Shown here: piece after piece, positions 38,181-53,343 of the stretch
How the letters are laid out: each line of letters starts with the position of its first letter
How positions within the stretch are numbered: the first letter of the stretch is position 1
Notes under the pieces: generated by a model
Database searches by the model: none
What the model was told of the DNA's origin: nothing
The model's input: only the letters and a program-made list of their open reading frames with translations
Assembly (NCBI RefSeq): GCF_014202215.1
Contig: NZ_JACHGB010000002.1
Location: forward strand, 124,001 to 188,000
DNA from: Quisquiliibacterium transsilvanicum
GTDB taxonomy: Bacteria; Pseudomonadota; Gammaproteobacteria; Burkholderiales; Burkholderiaceae_E
DNA length: 64,000 bases
Direction of reading: 5' to 3'
Made by a program: the position numbers and the translations under genes

Positions 38181-38688
38181 TCGTGACCAGGGCGGGGCCG
38201 CCAGGCTGCTGGCGGCCTGCGCGTGCTTCTGTGCTGCGGCGCTTGCCCTCGGGCAGGTGGCGCAGCACGCCTTCGACATGCAGCCCTGCGCCTGGTGCGT
38301 GCTGCAGCGCCTGATCTTCCTGCTCGCGGGGATTTCCTGCGCGCTCGGGGCGTGGGTGCTGCGTTCTCGCGCCGGGCGCCTGGTCGCCGCGCTCACTGCC
38401 GACCTGCTCGTTTCCGCGGGCCTGGCTGCCGCGCTCTACCAGCACTTCGTTGCGTCGCGCACCGACTCCTGCGCGCTCACGCTCGCCGACCGGCTCGTGA
38501 TGGCGCTGTCGCTGCCCGAACTCGCGCCGTCGATGTTCCTGGCGACAGCCTCGTGCGCCGAGGCGAACCTGCCGCTGCTGGGAATTCCCTTCGCGCTCTG
38601 GAGCGCGGCGGCCTTCCTGCTGCTGGCCGCCGCCCTGGGGCTGGCGCTGGTGCGCCTGCTGCGCGGCGGCGGGCAGGGGCCGGGATGA
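38173..38688 (+). CDS. dsbB: DsbB-family disulfide bond formation protein
   Basis: The 171-aa protein has four helices. The first periplasmic loop has QPCAWCVLQR (C39, C42) and the second has C100 and C128, the two Cys pairs of DsbB, which re-oxidise DsbA and pass electrons to quinone. It starts at TTG 38173, overlapping the fccB stop by 8 bp, so it is probably translationally coupled. This placement is unusual; DsbB may serve the disulfide-containing FccB or sense sulfide-damaged disulfides. That link is inference. Confidence 0.92.
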   Translation: MPDRDQGGAARLLAACACFCAAALALGQVAQHAFDMQPCAWCVLQRLIFLLAGISCALGAWVLRSRAGRLVAALTADLLVSAGLAAALYQHFVASRTDSCALTLADRLVMALSLPELAPSMFLATASCAEANLPLLGIPFALWSAAAFLLLAAALGLALVRLLRGGGQGPG

Positions 38689-38733
38689 GGCTCTAGAGTT
38701 CACCGCCAGGCGCGCGCGAGGTCAGCGCGAGGC

Positions 38734-38759
38734 GCGAGACGGCTTTGGGACCGTCTCGC
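38734..38759. terminator. hairpin between convergent dsbB and fadH
   Basis: A 9-bp perfect stem GCGAGACGG / CCGTCTCGC has an 8-nt loop. No T-run follows on either side. It is probably a shared terminator. Confidence 0.5.
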
Positions 38760-38771
38760 AGTTCGAGGTTT

Positions 38772-41909
<3,138 letters not shown>

Positions 41910-41913
<4 letters not shown>

Positions 41914-42458
41914 TCGAAGCACTCCGCCTGCGCCAGCGGCAGGCCCTGCCCGTCCTTGGCCGACAGCGCCGGCGCGCGCCCATCGAGCGGCCAGTCGATG
42001 CCCACGCCGGGGTCGTTCCATACCAGGCAGCGTTCATGCTCCGGCGCCCAGTAGTCGGTGGTCTTGTAGAGGAAGTCGGCCGACTCGGACAGCACCAGGA
42101 AGCCGTGGCCGAAACCCGGCGGCACCCACAGCATCCGGCGGTTCTGCGCCGACAGCACGAAGCCCTCCCAGCGCCCGAAGCTGGGCGAGCCGCGGCGCAG
42201 GTCCACCGCTACGTCGAACACCTCGCCGCTCACCGCGCGCACCAGCTTCCCCTGCGCCTGCCGCACCTGGTAGTGGATGCCGCGCAGCACGTCGCGGCGC
42301 GAGTGCGAGTGGTTGTCCTGCACGAAGTCCAGCGTCACGCCAGTGGCCTCGCGGAAGGCGCGCGCATTGAAGCTCTCGAAGAAGAAGCCGCGGTCGTCGC
42401 CGAACACGCGCGGCTCGATCAGCAGCACGCCGGGCAGGGTGGTGGAGATCACGTTCAT
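41910..42458 (-). CDS. rfbC: dTDP-4-dehydrorhamnose 3,5-epimerase
   Basis: The 182-aa cupin-fold epimerase has FFFESFNARAF, FVQDNHSHSRRDVLRGIHYQ (catalytic His) and VPPGFGHGFLVLSESADFLYK. It epimerises C3 and C5 of dTDP-4-keto-6-deoxyglucose. It lies 43 bp after rfbA and overlaps rfbD. Confidence 0.96.
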
Positions 42459-42501
42459 CGGGGCGTCCGTTCGCGCGGCATGGAGGGAAGCTGGGCCTTC
42501 A

Positions 42502-43377
42502 TCAGAACACCCGGTCGCGCAGGACGCCCAGCAGGTACTGACCGTAGCCGCTCTTGACCAGCGGGGCCGCCAGCGCTTCGAGCTGCGCGGCGTCGATCCA
42601 GCCCATCCGGTAGGCGATCTCCTCGGGGCAGGCGATCTTCAGCCCCTGCCGCTTCTCCAGCGTCTGCACGAACAGCGAGGCCTCGATCAGCGACTCGTGC
42701 GTGCCAGTGTCCAGCCAGGCGTGGCCGCGGCCCATCACGCGCACCTCGAGCTCGCCGCGCTCAAGGTAGATGCGGTTGAGGTCGGTGATCTCCAGTTCGC
42801 CGCGCGGCGAGGGCTTCAGCGATCTGGCGAAGCCCACCACCTGCTCGTCGTAGAAGTACAGGCCGGTCACCGCGTAGCGCGACTTCGGCTTGGCGGGCTT
42901 CTCCTCCAGGCTGATCGCGCGGCCCGCGGCGTCGAATTCCACCACGCCGTAGCGCTCGGGGTCGTGCACCGGGTAGGCGAACACCGTTGCTCCGCTGGTG
43001 CGCTGCGCGGCAGCCGCGAGCTCGCGAGCCAGGTCATGCCCGTAGAAGATGTTGTCGCCGAGCACCAGCGCGCAGGGCGAGCCGCCGATGAACTCCTCGC
43101 CGATCAGGAAGGCCTGCGCCAGCCCGTCGGGCGAGGGCTGCACCGCGTAGGACAGCGACAGCCCCCAGGCGCTGCCGTCGCCCAGCAGCTGCTCGAAGCG
43201 CGGCGTGTCCTGCGGCGTGGAGATGATCAGGATCTCGCGGATGCCGGCAAGCATCAGCGTCGACAGCGGGTAATAGACCATCGGCTTGTCGTAGATCGGC
43301 AGCAGCTGCTTGGACACCACCTGGGTGACCGGGTGCAGCCGGGTGCCGGAGCCGCCGGCGAGGATGATTCCCTTCAT
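42502..43377 (-). CDS. rfbA: glucose-1-phosphate thymidylyltransferase
   Basis: The 291-aa protein has [17 protein letters not shown] for nucleotide binding, [49 protein letters not shown] and [15 protein letters not shown]. It makes dTDP-glucose from dTTP and glucose-1-phosphate, the first step of rhamnose synthesis. Its ATG lies 1 bp after the rfbB stop. Confidence 0.97.
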   Translation of the reverse strand: MKGIILAGGSGTRLHPVTQVVSKQLLPIYDKPMVYYPLSTLMLAGIREILIISTPQDTPRFEQLLGDGSAWGLSLSYAVQPSPDGLAQAFLIGEEFIGGSPCALVLGDNIFYGHDLARELAAAAQRTSGATVFAYPVHDPERYGVVEFDAAGRAISLEEKPAKPKSRYAVTGLYFYDEQVVGFARSLKPSPRGELEITDLNRIYLERGELEVRVMGRGHAWLDTGTHESLIEASLFVQTLEKRQGLKIACPEEIAYRMGWIDAAQLEALAAPLVKSGYGQYLLGVLRDRVF

Positions 43378-43378
43378 T

Positions 43379-44437
43379 TCATCGTGCCTCGTAGTTCCTG
43401 GCGATCCATTCGCGATAGGCGCCGGACTGCACCCGCGCCACCCAGTCCTGGTGGTCCAGGTACCAGCGCACCGTCTTGCCGATTCCGGTCTCGAAGGTTT
43501 CCGCGGGCCGCCAGCCGAGCTCGCCAGCGATCTTGCGCGCGTCGATCGCATAGCGGCGGTCATGGCCGGGCCGGTCGGCCACGTAGCCGATCAGGCGCTC
43601 GCGCGGGCCGGCCGGATCCGGGCGCATCGTGTCGAGCAGCCGGCAGACGGTGCGCACCACCTCGATGTTGGGCATCTCGTTGTTGCCGCCCACGTTGTAG
43701 ACCTCGCCCGGACGGCCCGCCTCCAGCACGCGGCGGATCGCCGCGCAATGGTCGCCCACGTAGAGCCAGTCGCGCACGTTCAAGCCGTCGCCGTAGATCG
43801 GCAGCGGCCGGCCCGCCAGCGCGTTGGCGATGATCAGCGGGATCAGCTTCTCCGGGAACTGGCAGGGGCCGTAGTTGTTCGAGCAGTTGGTGGTCAGCGT
43901 CGGCAGTCCGTAGGTGTGATGCCAGGCTCGCACCAGGTGGTCGGAGGCGGCCTTCGACGCCGAGTAGGGGCTGTTGGGCCGATAGGGCGTGGTCTCCGAG
44001 AACCCGGGCTCGTCCGGCTCCAGCGAGCCGTACACCTCGTCGGTGGACACGTGCAGGAAGCGGAAGGCCTGGCGCTCGGCGCCCTCGAGTCCGCTCCAGT
44101 ACGCGCGCGCCGCCTCCAGCAGCGAGAACGTGCCGTCGACGTTGGTGCGCACGAACTCGCCCGGGCCCAGGATCGATCGGTCGACGTGGCTCTCGGCGGC
44201 GAAGTGGATCAGCGCGCGCGGACGCAGTTCGCGCATCAGCGCCAGCACCGCGTCGCGCTCGCAGACGTCCAGCTTCTCGAAGCGGTAGCGCGGGTCGCGC
44301 TCCACGCTGGCCAGGTTCTCCAGATTGCCCGCGTAGGTGAGCCGGTCGATGTTGAGCACTGGCTCGTCGCTGCCGGCGAGCCAGTCGAGGATGAAGTTGG
44401 CGCCGATGAAGCCGGCGCCTCCGGTGACGAAGATCAT
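43379..44437 (-). CDS. rfbB: dTDP-glucose 4,6-dehydratase
   Basis: The 352-aa SDR-type protein has [33 protein letters not shown] and the catalytic [15 protein letters not shown]. It converts dTDP-glucose to the 4-keto-6-deoxy sugar. ATG 44437 begins the NAD motif directly. It is first of rfbBACD and divergent from tal. Confidence 0.97.
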   Translation of the reverse strand: MIFVTGGAGFIGANFILDWLAGSDEPVLNIDRLTYAGNLENLASVERDPRYRFEKLDVCERDAVLALMRELRPRALIHFAAESHVDRSILGPGEFVRTNVDGTFSLLEAARAYWSGLEGAERQAFRFLHVSTDEVYGSLEPDEPGFSETTPYRPNSPYSASKAASDHLVRAWHHTYGLPTLTTNCSNNYGPCQFPEKLIPLIIANALAGRPLPIYGDGLNVRDWLYVGDHCAAIRRVLEAGRPGEVYNVGGNNEMPNIEVVRTVCRLLDTMRPDPAGPRERLIGYVADRPGHDRRYAIDARKIAGELGWRPAETFETGIGKTVRWYLDHQDWVARVQSGAYREWIARNYEAR

Positions 44438-44547
44438 TCGGGCCGTCCGGGGCAGGGGCAGGAGGAAGGCGCCGATTTTCTCACGCCAGGAGGGGCGTGC
44501 CGATTCGGTCATAATCCCCGCGTCCGCATCCACCGAGGCCTCGAGCC

Positions 44548-45483
44548 ATGTCCGCGCTAGACCAGCTCCGGCAGTTCACCACCGTGGTCGCCGATACCGG
44601 CGACTTCAACTCGATGCGCGCGTTCGCGCCGCGCGACGCCACCACCAACCCCACGCTGATCCTCAAGGCGGTCGGCATGCCCGACTACCGCTCGCTGCTC
44701 GAAGAGACGGTGGCGGCGCACTCCGGCGAGACCGCGGGCGAGGTCTGCGACCGGCTGCTCGTGCGCTTCGGCTGCGAGATCCTGAAGCTGATCCCCGGGC
44801 GCGTCTCCACCGAGGTCGATGCGCGGCTCTCCTTCGACACCGAGGGCACCATCGCCAAGGCCCACCGCATCGTCGACCTGTACGCCACGCAGGGCGTCGG
44901 CCGCGACCGGGTGCTGATCAAGGTGGCCGCCACCTGGGAAGGCATCCGTGCCGCCGAGCGCCTGGAGAACGACGGCATTCACTGCAACCTCACGCTGCTC
45001 TTCTCCTTCCCGCAGGCGGTGGCCTGCGCCGACGCGGGGGTCACGCTGATCTCGCCCTTTGTCGGCCGCATCTACGACTGGTACCGCAAGCGCGACGGCG
45101 TCGATTATGCGGGCGACGCCGATCCCGGCGTGCTGTCGGTGCGGCGCATCTACGAGTACTTCAAGAAGTACGGCTATCCCACCGAAGTGATGGGGGCGAG
45201 CTTCCGCAATACCGGGCAGATCCTGGCGCTGGCGGGCTGCGATCTGCTCACCATCAGCCCGGAACTGCTCGCCCAACTGGCGCAGTCGGAGCAGCCCGTG
45301 CAGCGCAGGCTGGACGCCGCGGCCGCGCGCCAGCTGCACCTGGACCGGGTGCGCTTCGACGAGAAGCACTTCCGCTTCGAGTTCAACGAGGATGCGATGG
45401 CCACCGAGAAGCTGGCCGAAGGGATCCGCGCCTTCGTCTCGGACGCCGCGAAGCTCGAGCAGCTGGTGGTGGCGGCGCGCTAA
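44548..45483 (+). CDS. tal: transaldolase (TalB type)
   Basis: The 311-aa TIM barrel has the opening [28 protein letters not shown] and the Schiff-base Lys in [16 protein letters not shown]. It also has [13 protein letters not shown]. It transfers dihydroxyacetone units in the pentose phosphate pathway. A CATAAT box lies at 44510-44515. Its stop overlaps the opposing dut stop by 4 bp, leaving no room for a terminator between them. Confidence 0.97.
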   Translation: MSALDQLRQFTTVVADTGDFNSMRAFAPRDATTNPTLILKAVGMPDYRSLLEETVAAHSGETAGEVCDRLLVRFGCEILKLIPGRVSTEVDARLSFDTEGTIAKAHRIVDLYATQGVGRDRVLIKVAATWEGIRAAERLENDGIHCNLTLLFSFPQAVACADAGVTLISPFVGRIYDWYRKRDGVDYAGDADPGVLSVRRIYEYFKKYGYPTEVMGASFRNTGQILALAGCDLLTISPELLAQLAQSEQPVQRRLDAAAARQLHLDRVRFDEKHFRFEFNEDAMATEKLAEGIRAFVSDAAKLEQLVVAAR

Positions 45484-45926
45484 CTTTTTCCGGTGCTGCC
45501 GAAGCCTGCGGCGCCGCGCTCGCTGGCGCCGAATTCCTCCACCACCTCGAAGCGCGCCTGCACCACCGGTACGATCACCAGCTGCGCGATCCGTTCCATC
45601 GGTTCGATGACGAAGTCCTCGCGGCCGCGGTTCCAGCAGGACACCATCAGCTGCCCCTGGTAGTCGGAATCGATCAGGCCGACCAGGTTGCCGAGCACGA
45701 TGCCGTGCTTGTGGCCTAGCCCGGAGCGCGGCAGGATCAGCGCGGCGAAGCCGGGGTCGGCGACGTGCACTGCGATTCCCGTCGGGATCAGTTCGGTGTC
45801 GCCCGGAGCGAGCCGCAGCGGCGCGCCCAGGCAGGCGCGCAGGTCGAGGCCGGCGCTGCCCGGGGTGGCATAGGCCGGAAGGCGGTCGCGCATCCGGGGG
45901 TCGAGAATCTTGACTTCCAGTTTCAT
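45480..45926 (-). CDS. dut: dUTP diphosphatase
   Basis: The 148-aa trimeric dUTPase has motifs in order: [43 protein letters not shown] and C-terminal [11 protein letters not shown]. It removes dUTP and supplies dUMP. It starts by ATGA overlap with the upstream Gly/Pro-rich membrane protein gene. Confidence 0.97.
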   Translation of the reverse strand: MKLEVKILDPRMRDRLPAYATPGSAGLDLRACLGAPLRLAPGDTELIPTGIAVHVADPGFAALILPRSGLGHKHGIVLGNLVGLIDSDYQGQLMVSCWNRGREDFVIEPMERIAQLVIVPVVQARFEVVEEFGASERGAAGFGSTGKS

Positions 45927-46507
45927 GGCAGCTTGCGGGCGAGGCGCCGGAGGAAAGCGCCGGAGGTGATCAGCAGGATGCCGCCGAACGGATGGGCGAA
46001 GAACGGCGGGTCTTCTGAGAAAGACAGCGCGATCAGTGCGATCCCTGCGAAGGTCGCGAAGCCCGCGATACGGCGCAACAGGTGCGGCAGCCCTGCCGAT
46101 GCGACGGGCAGCGCACGACGAAGCCGCTCCAGGCGCATCTCCAGCGACTCCCCGTCGAGCGGGCCGGCGCTGGCATCGGGCCGGGTCGCGCCCGCGGTTG
46201 GCCGCGCCCCGCCCGCGTCGCGGCGGGTTGCGCCGCCGTCGAGGCGGGTGGCGTCGGGACGGGTCGCGCCGGCGTGGGGGCCTGCGGCCTGCCGCGGAAA
46301 GCCGCCCGGAACGGCGCCAGCGGGGTCACCCGGCAGTGCGCCCGGGGCAGCCCCCGGAGCGCCCGGAGTGCCCGGAGCGCCCGCGCCGCCGCCATGCCCC
46401 CAGCCGGTCGGTGGCGTTTCAGGAATCTGCTGGGCCTTCGGGGCGCTGACCAGGGACTCGACGTAGCTGGCGTAGTCGCCATCCTTGGGCTCTCTGGAGT
46501 CGATCAT
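45923..46507 (-). CDS. Gly/Pro-rich protein with two C-terminal helices
   Basis: The 194-aa protein is not recognised. A short N-terminus ([19 protein letters not shown]) is followed by collagen-like repeats ([20 protein letters not shown]) and GATRPDA-type repeats at about 78-115. A short basic helix comes next, then two hydrophobic segments ([30 protein letters not shown]). The soluble part may be disordered and the C-terminus membrane-embedded. AGGAG lies upstream of the ATG. It is coupled to dut by ATGA. Real translation is supported by the overlap and codon pattern, but its role is unknown. Confidence 0.65.
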   Translation of the reverse strand: MIDSREPKDGDYASYVESLVSAPKAQQIPETPPTGWGHGGGAGAPGTPGAPGAAPGALPGDPAGAVPGGFPRQAAGPHAGATRPDATRLDGGATRRDAGGARPTAGATRPDASAGPLDGESLEMRLERLRRALPVASAGLPHLLRRIAGFATFAGIALIALSFSEDPPFFAHPFGGILLITSGAFLRRLARKLP

Positions 46508-46604
46508 GGCCGGACTCCTTTCGTCGGGGAGGGAGGATCGTAGGGAGGCTGCTTCGCAGTCATGACCGCCGAAGCTACCTCACCGCGCCGACTTAGTCAG
46601 CAAC

Positions 46605-47644
46605 TCATGTTCCCTGGGGCCCGGCCAGGATCGCCAGCCCCACCTCGGCGAACACCTCGGCGCTTTCACCGAAGGCCAGTGCGCTCTCGGCCACCGCGGT
46701 GCCCTCGCGCGCACGGCGCAGCAGCCCCGCCGACATCGCCGCCTGGCGGAACATCGCGAAGGCCTTGTGGAAGCGCAGGTCGGTATCGACGGGCAGGCCA
46801 CTCCGCTCGAGGTAGTAGCGGGCCAGCGCCTGCTGCGAAGGCAGTCCCAGCGCGGCCCGGTCCACTCCGGCGAGGCCCGGCAGCAGGTAGTCGGGCGGCA
46901 ACTCCTGCACGCCGAGGAACTGTCCCAGGTCGGCCAGGGGATGGCCCAGCGTCGACAGCTCCCAGTCGAGCACGGCCTTCACTCGCGGGGTGCCGGGCTC
47001 GAACATCAGGTTGTCCAGGCGGCAGTCGCCGTGCAGCAGCACCGTGGGCGCCGGTTCGCGCGGCACCAGCGGCTCGAGCGCCGAGACGAGTGCGTCCAGT
47101 GCCGGCAGGCCCTCGGGTACCGCGGTGCGGTACTGCTGGCTCCAGCGATGCAGCTGGCGCTCGAAGTAGTTGCCCGGCCGGCCGAAGTCGCTCAGGCCGG
47201 TGGCGGCCAGGTCGGTGCGATGGATGGCCAGCAGGCTGTCCAGCGCCGCGCGGTAGACAGCCTCGCGCCGGGCCGGCGGAACATCGGGCAGCGCCACGTT
47301 GCGATGCACCTCGCCCTCGACGCAGTCCATCAGGTAGAACTGCACGCCGATCACGTCGAGGTCGCTGCACAGGACGTGGATGCGCGCCACCGGCACCGCG
47401 CTGCCATGCAGCGCGGTGATGACCCGCACCTCGCGGTCCAGGGCATGCGCCGACTTCAGCAGCGCCCCGGCAGGCTGGGTGCGCAGGATGTAGGCGCCGC
47501 CGTCGGCCTCCAGCCGCCAGATCGGGTTCGAGTTGCCGCCGACGATGCGGCTGGCCCCGTGCAGGCGGCCCACGGCGGGCACGCAGCTCCGCAGGTAAGG
47601 TTCCAGCCGCCCCAGGTCGGGGGGCGGGGCGCTGACCACCGAGC

Positions 47645-47648
<4 letters not shown>
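46605..47648 (-). CDS. phosphotransferase family protein (APH/ACAD10-like)
   Basis: The 347-aa kinase-fold protein has [32 protein letters not shown] (Brenner motif) and [19 protein letters not shown]. It is similar in layout to the protein at 29727. It overlaps the acyl-CoA dehydrogenase gene by ATGA, the pairing seen in ACAD10/11-type systems that process 4-hydroxy fatty acids. A related role here is inferred. Confidence 0.9.
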
Positions 47649-48877
<1,229 letters not shown>

Positions 48878-49150
48878 CAGTCTCTCCTTGGTTGTCCACG
48901 GCGATTCGCGCAGCCTGGGCGACAGCCTAACGGAGTCTCCCGGTGTTCTCTTGCGCCAACCTGCTGCCACTGGCGGCATCGGCCCGAACCCCCTCGTCCG
49001 CGCCCTGGAGCGCTCGGACCGGCGCCAGCCAGTTGCCGCAAGACCACCCGGGTTGGGGCCGTTACGCTCCCCGGCAGATCGAACCGCCCCGCAGTGCCTG
49101 CGATGCAGCGCGCCGCCGGGCAAAGCCACCGATGTCCGAGGAGAAGAACG

Positions 49151-50743
49151 ATGAGCACCCCGCTCGACCTGGATCCATTCGCTTTCGGCGGCGTGCCTGC
49201 ACCCCGGCCGGCGATCGGCATGGGGCAATGGTTCTCGGCGCGTGCAAGCCGTGGCGCTCACCGTCCGGCCCTGAGCTTCGAGGGGCGCACCTGGCGCTAC
49301 GGCGAGCTCGCCGGCGAGGTCGACCGCCTCGCCACGGTGCTCGCCGAAGGGGGGCTGAAGCCCGGCATGCGGCTGGCCTACCTCGGCTTCAACAACCCGA
49401 TGTTCTTCGTCGCGCTGTTCGCGACCACGAAGCTGGGCGCGGTCTTCGTCCCGCTGAATTTCCGCCTCACCGGGCCGGAGCTGGCCTACATCATCGACGA
49501 CGCCGGCGCGCACACCCTGCTTGCGGATTCCGCACACCATGCGGTGCTCGATGGCGTGCGCGAGTCGCTGTGCTGCCGGGCGTTCTGGAACGCCGACGGC
49601 AAGGCGGCCGACCCCGCGCGCTGGCCGGCCCTGGCCGACGCCGTGGCGGCGGCGTCTCCCTGGACGGCGCCCGCCGCCGCGCCGGCGGCCGATGACGTGG
49701 CAGTGATCATGTACACGTCGGGCACCACCGGGCGGCCCAAGGGGGCGATGCTGACCCACGGCAACTTCTGGTGGAACCACGTCGCCGAGCTGTACACCAT
49801 GGACGTGATGGCCGACGACCGGCTGCTCGTGTTCGCGCCGGTGTTCCACATCGGCGGTCTCAACGTGCTGACGCTCACCACCTTCCTGAAGGGCGGGCAC
49901 GTGGTGCTGCAGCGGCATTTCGACCCCGCAACCGCGCTGGCCGCGCTCGCCGAGCATCGCATCAGCACCGTCTTCGCGGTGCCCGCGATGCTGCTGTTCA
50001 TGAGCCAGCAGCCGGACTTCGCCCAGGCCGACCTGTCCGCGCTGCGCCTGATCATGTGCGGCGGCGCGCCCTGTCCCGAGCCCCTATTGCACCTGTACAA
50101 CGGGCGCGGCATCGCGATCCAGCAGGGCTACGGCCTCACCGAGACGGCTTCGATGGTGGCGGCGCTGACCGCCGAGTACGCAGCGACGAAGATCGGCTCG
50201 GTCGGCCACACCACGCTGCTGACGCAGGTCCGGCTGATCGATTCCGACGGCGGCGAGGTGACCGAGCCGCTGGCGCGCGGAGAGATCTGCGTGCGCGGCC
50301 CGAACGTGATGCGCGGCTACTGGAACCAGCCCGAGGCCACGCGCCAGGCGCTCGGCGCCGACGGCTGGTTCCGCACCGGCGACATCGGTTACCGCGATGC
50401 GGACGGCTTCCACTACGTCTGCGACCGGGTCAAGGACATGATCATCACGGGCGGCGAGAACGTCTACCCGGCGGAGATCGAGAGCGTGCTCGCAGGCCAT
50501 CCCGCCATCGCGGAGGTGGCGGTCATCGGCGCGCCCGACGCGAAGTGGGGCGAGACCGTGGTGGCGGTCGTGGCGCTCAAGCCCGGACACACGCTCGGGC
50601 TCGATGAACTGCAGGCCTTCGCGGGCGAGCGGCTGGCCCGCTACAAGCTGCCGCGGCAACTGCAGCTTGTGGATGCGTTGCCGCGCAATCCCACCGGGAA
50701 GATCCTGAAGTACAAGCTGCGGGAAGAGCGGCGGCCGGCTTAG
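49151..50743 (+). CDS. AMP-binding acyl-CoA synthetase
   Basis: The 530-aa ANL-family ligase has the ATP loop [53 protein letters not shown] and the C-terminal catalytic [15 protein letters not shown] (Lys). It activates a fatty or aromatic acid to its CoA thioester in the cytosol. GAGGAGAAG precedes ATG 49151. Its neighbours (acyl-CoA dehydrogenase, phosphotransferase, LivK-like protein) suggest uptake and oxidation of an organic acid. Confidence 0.95.
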   Translation: MSTPLDLDPFAFGGVPAPRPAIGMGQWFSARASRGAHRPALSFEGRTWRYGELAGEVDRLATVLAEGGLKPGMRLAYLGFNNPMFFVALFATTKLGAVFVPLNFRLTGPELAYIIDDAGAHTLLADSAHHAVLDGVRESLCCRAFWNADGKAADPARWPALADAVAAASPWTAPAAAPAADDVAVIMYTSGTTGRPKGAMLTHGNFWWNHVAELYTMDVMADDRLLVFAPVFHIGGLNVLTLTTFLKGGHVVLQRHFDPATALAALAEHRISTVFAVPAMLLFMSQQPDFAQADLSALRLIMCGGAPCPEPLLHLYNGRGIAIQQGYGLTETASMVAALTAEYAATKIGSVGHTTLLTQVRLIDSDGGEVTEPLARGEICVRGPNVMRGYWNQPEATRQALGADGWFRTGDIGYRDADGFHYVCDRVKDMIITGGENVYPAEIESVLAGHPAIAEVAVIGAPDAKWGETVVAVVALKPGHTLGLDELQAFAGERLARYKLPRQLQLVDALPRNPTGKILKYKLREERRPA

Positions 50744-50859
50744 CCACTTCACGCAAGACTGCGCGCCGCCCGGCTCCTAAGCTGGGTCCACGCTGCGGCA
50801 CTTTGCTCGGCGACGCAGGCCGCGATTCCAGGCCGACGCAACAATCCGGAGACCCGAGA

Positions 50860-52080
50860 ATGATGAAGTCCGATCGACGCACCATCCTGGCTGGCGCCGC
50901 CGGCGTGGCAGCCTCCATGCTGCTTCCCGGCGCGGCCCGTGCGCAGAATTTGCCCGGCGTGACCGCCACCGAGCTGAAGTTCGGGTCCACGACCTCGTTC
51001 AGCGGGCCGGTTTCGGCGCTGGGCACGATCAACAAGGCGCAGCTGGGCTACTTCAAGATGATCAACGAGCAGGGCGGGATCGCCGGCCGCAAGCTCACCT
51101 ACATCGTCTACGACGATGGCTTCTCGCCGCCCAAGACGCTCGAGCAGGCCCGTCGGCTGATCGAGCAGGACGAGGTGGCCTTCCTGTTCGCCAACCTTGG
51201 CACCGGCCCGAACTCGGCCATCGTCAAGTACGTGAACAGCCTCGGGGTGCCGCATCTCTTCCTCGGGGTCAATGGCGACAAGTGGGGCGACTACAAGACC
51301 TACCCCTGGTCGATGGGCTTCGGACCGAGCGCCAGGGTCGAGGCCCAGATCTACGTCAAGTACGCGCTGCAGCAGAAGCCCAACGCGAAGATCGGGCTGC
51401 TCTTCCAGAACGACGACTTCGGACGCGACTACGTCATCGGCGCGAAGGACGTGCTCGGTGACCGCTACGACTCGATGGTGAAGGCGGTCTCGTTCGAAGT
51501 CACCGATCCGAGCATCTCTTCGCAGCTGATCCAGTTGCAGGGCGCCGGCGTCGACGTGCTGCTCTCGGGCGTCACCGGCAAGTTCGGTGCGCTCGCCATC
51601 CGCGGCATCAGCGAACTGGGCTGGAAGCCGATGCACTTCATCCCTGTCGGAGTGTCGTCGGTGGCCGCGACGATCAACCCGGCAGGAGCCGAACGTTCGA
51701 TCGGGACCATCACGTCGGTCTACACCAAGGATCCTGGCGATCCGGCCTGGAGCAATGACGCCGGGGTGAAGACCTACAAGGCGTTCATGGCCAAGTACTA
51801 CCCCGAGGGGAATCCGGACGACTTCTTCAACGTCCACGGGTTCATCAGCGCCGCGGTGCTGGTGCAACTGCTGAGGCAGTGCAACGGCGACTTCTCGCGC
51901 AAGAGCATCATGGCCCAGGCGAACAATCTGAAGGACGTGGAGAACCCGATGCTGCTGCCCGGCATCAAGGTCAACACGAGTCCGACCAACCACAACCCGC
52001 TGCGTCAGATGCAGCTGCAGCGCTGGAACGGCAAGCAGTGGGAGCGCTTCGGCAGCATCATCGAAGGCGCGAAGCTCTAG
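50860..52080 (+). CDS. ABC transporter substrate-binding protein, branched-chain amino acid (LivK) type
   Basis: The 406-aa protein has a Tat-like signal RRTILAGAAGVAASMLLPGAA, then KFGSTTSFSGPVSALG, NEQGGIAGRKLTYIVYDDGFSPPKTLEQ (given in part) and IGLLFQNDDFGRDYV, the periplasmic-binding type 1 fold. No permease or ATPase genes adjoin, so it is an orphan in this window. Ligands of this subgroup include aromatic and fatty acids. The gap after the synthetase gene is 116 bp. Its stop overlaps the opposing coaBC stop by 4 bp. Confidence 0.93.
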   Translation: MMKSDRRTILAGAAGVAASMLLPGAARAQNLPGVTATELKFGSTTSFSGPVSALGTINKAQLGYFKMINEQGGIAGRKLTYIVYDDGFSPPKTLEQARRLIEQDEVAFLFANLGTGPNSAIVKYVNSLGVPHLFLGVNGDKWGDYKTYPWSMGFGPSARVEAQIYVKYALQQKPNAKIGLLFQNDDFGRDYVIGAKDVLGDRYDSMVKAVSFEVTDPSISSQLIQLQGAGVDVLLSGVTGKFGALAIRGISELGWKPMHFIPVGVSSVAATINPAGAERSIGTITSVYTKDPGDPAWSNDAGVKTYKAFMAKYYPEGNPDDFFNVHGFISAAVLVQLLRQCNGDFSRKSIMAQANNLKDVENPMLLPGIKVNTSPTNHNPLRQMQLQRWNGKQWERFGSIIEGAKL

Positions 52081-53279
52081 CGCGCCGGTCCGACGCGTCG
52101 CGCGAGTTCCACGACCAGCTCCGCGGCCAGCCGGTCCTTGGGCGCGCGCTCCAGCCGGCGCATTCCTTCGGCGTCGATCAGCAGAAGCTCGTTGTCGTCG
52201 CGCCCGAAGGTGGCGTGGCCGATGTTGGCGACCAGCAGCGGCACGCCTTTGCGGCGGCGCTTCTCCTGGCCGTTGCGCTCCAGGTCCTCGCTCTCGGCGG
52301 CGAAGCCGACGCAGTAGGGCGCGTCCGGCCGCGCCGCCACGCCGGCGAGGATGTCCGGGTTCTGCACGAACTCGAGCGCCGGCGGCGCGCCGCCCTCGGT
52401 CTTCTTGAGCTTGCTGGCGCTGGCGTTGGCCACCCGCCAGTCGGCCACCGCGGCCACTGCGATGAATACGTCGGCGGCGGCGGCGGCCATCTCGGCGTGC
52501 ACCGCGTCGGCCATCTGCCGCGCGGTCTGCACGTTCACGCGGCGCACCTCGCGCGGCGTGGGCAGCATCGTCGGTCCTGCCACCAGCGCCACGTCGGCGC
52601 CCGCCTGCCGGCAGGCCCGCGCGATCGCGAAGCCCATTTTTCCGGACGACAGGTTGGTGATGCCGCGCACCGGGTCGATCGGCTCGAAGGTGGGGCCCGC
52701 GGTGATCAGCACGCGGCGCCCGGCCAGGCCCTTGGCGACGAAGAACGCGATCGCGTCTTCGACCAGGTCCTCGGGCTCGAGCATCCGCCCCATGCCGACC
52801 TCGCCGCAGGCCTGGTCGCCGGCGTCCGGGCCCAGCACCGTGACGCCGTCGGCGCGCAGCTGCGCGACGTTGCGCCGGGTGGGCGCCGCGTCCCACATCT
52901 CGCGGTTCATCGCCGGGGCCACCAGCAGCGGGCAGTTGCGCGCCAGGCACAGCGTCGACAACAGGTCGTCGGCCAGGCCCAGCGCCAGCTTCGCCATGAA
53001 GTCCGCGGTGGCCGGTGCGATCAGGATCGCATCGGCTTCGCGCGAGAGTTCGATGTGCGCCATGTTGTTGTCGATGCGCGCATCCCACTGGTCGGTGTAG
53101 ACCGTGCGCCCGGTGAGCGCCTGGAAGGTGGCCGGGGCCACGAAGCGCGTGGCGGCCTCGGTCATCACCACCTGGACGGTGGCGCCCTGGCGCTGCAGCT
53201 CGCGGGCGAGCACCGCGGCCTTGAAGGCGGCGACGCCGCCGGTGACGCCCAGCAGGAGGTGGCGGTTGGCGAGTTCCAT
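52077..53279 (-). CDS. coaBC: bifunctional phosphopantothenoylcysteine decarboxylase / phosphopantothenate-cysteine ligase
   Basis: The 400-aa protein has an N-terminal flavodoxin-like CoaC domain with LLGVTGGVAAFKAAVLA and PAMNREMWDAAPTRRN. The C-terminal CoaB domain carries VLITAGPTFEPIDPVRGITN and SSGKMGFAIARAC. It performs two steps of coenzyme A synthesis. It is 64 bp after lspA in a block with lspA and ileS. Confidence 0.97.
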   Translation of the reverse strand: MELANRHLLLGVTGGVAAFKAAVLARELQRQGATVQVVMTEAATRFVAPATFQALTGRTVYTDQWDARIDNNMAHIELSREADAILIAPATADFMAKLALGLADDLLSTLCLARNCPLLVAPAMNREMWDAAPTRRNVAQLRADGVTVLGPDAGDQACGEVGMGRMLEPEDLVEDAIAFFVAKGLAGRRVLITAGPTFEPIDPVRGITNLSSGKMGFAIARACRQAGADVALVAGPTMLPTPREVRRVNVQTARQMADAVHAEMAAAAADVFIAVAAVADWRVANASASKLKKTEGGAPPALEFVQNPDILAGVAARPDAPYCVGFAAESEDLERNGQEKRRRKGVPLLVANIGHATFGRDDNELLLIDAEGMRRLERAPKDRLAAELVVELARRVGPAR

Positions 53280-53343
53280 GGCGGTCGATCCTGAACAGGC
53301 GGGGAGTGGAAGGGGCGCGGGCGCGAGCCTGGGCGGGCGCGGC

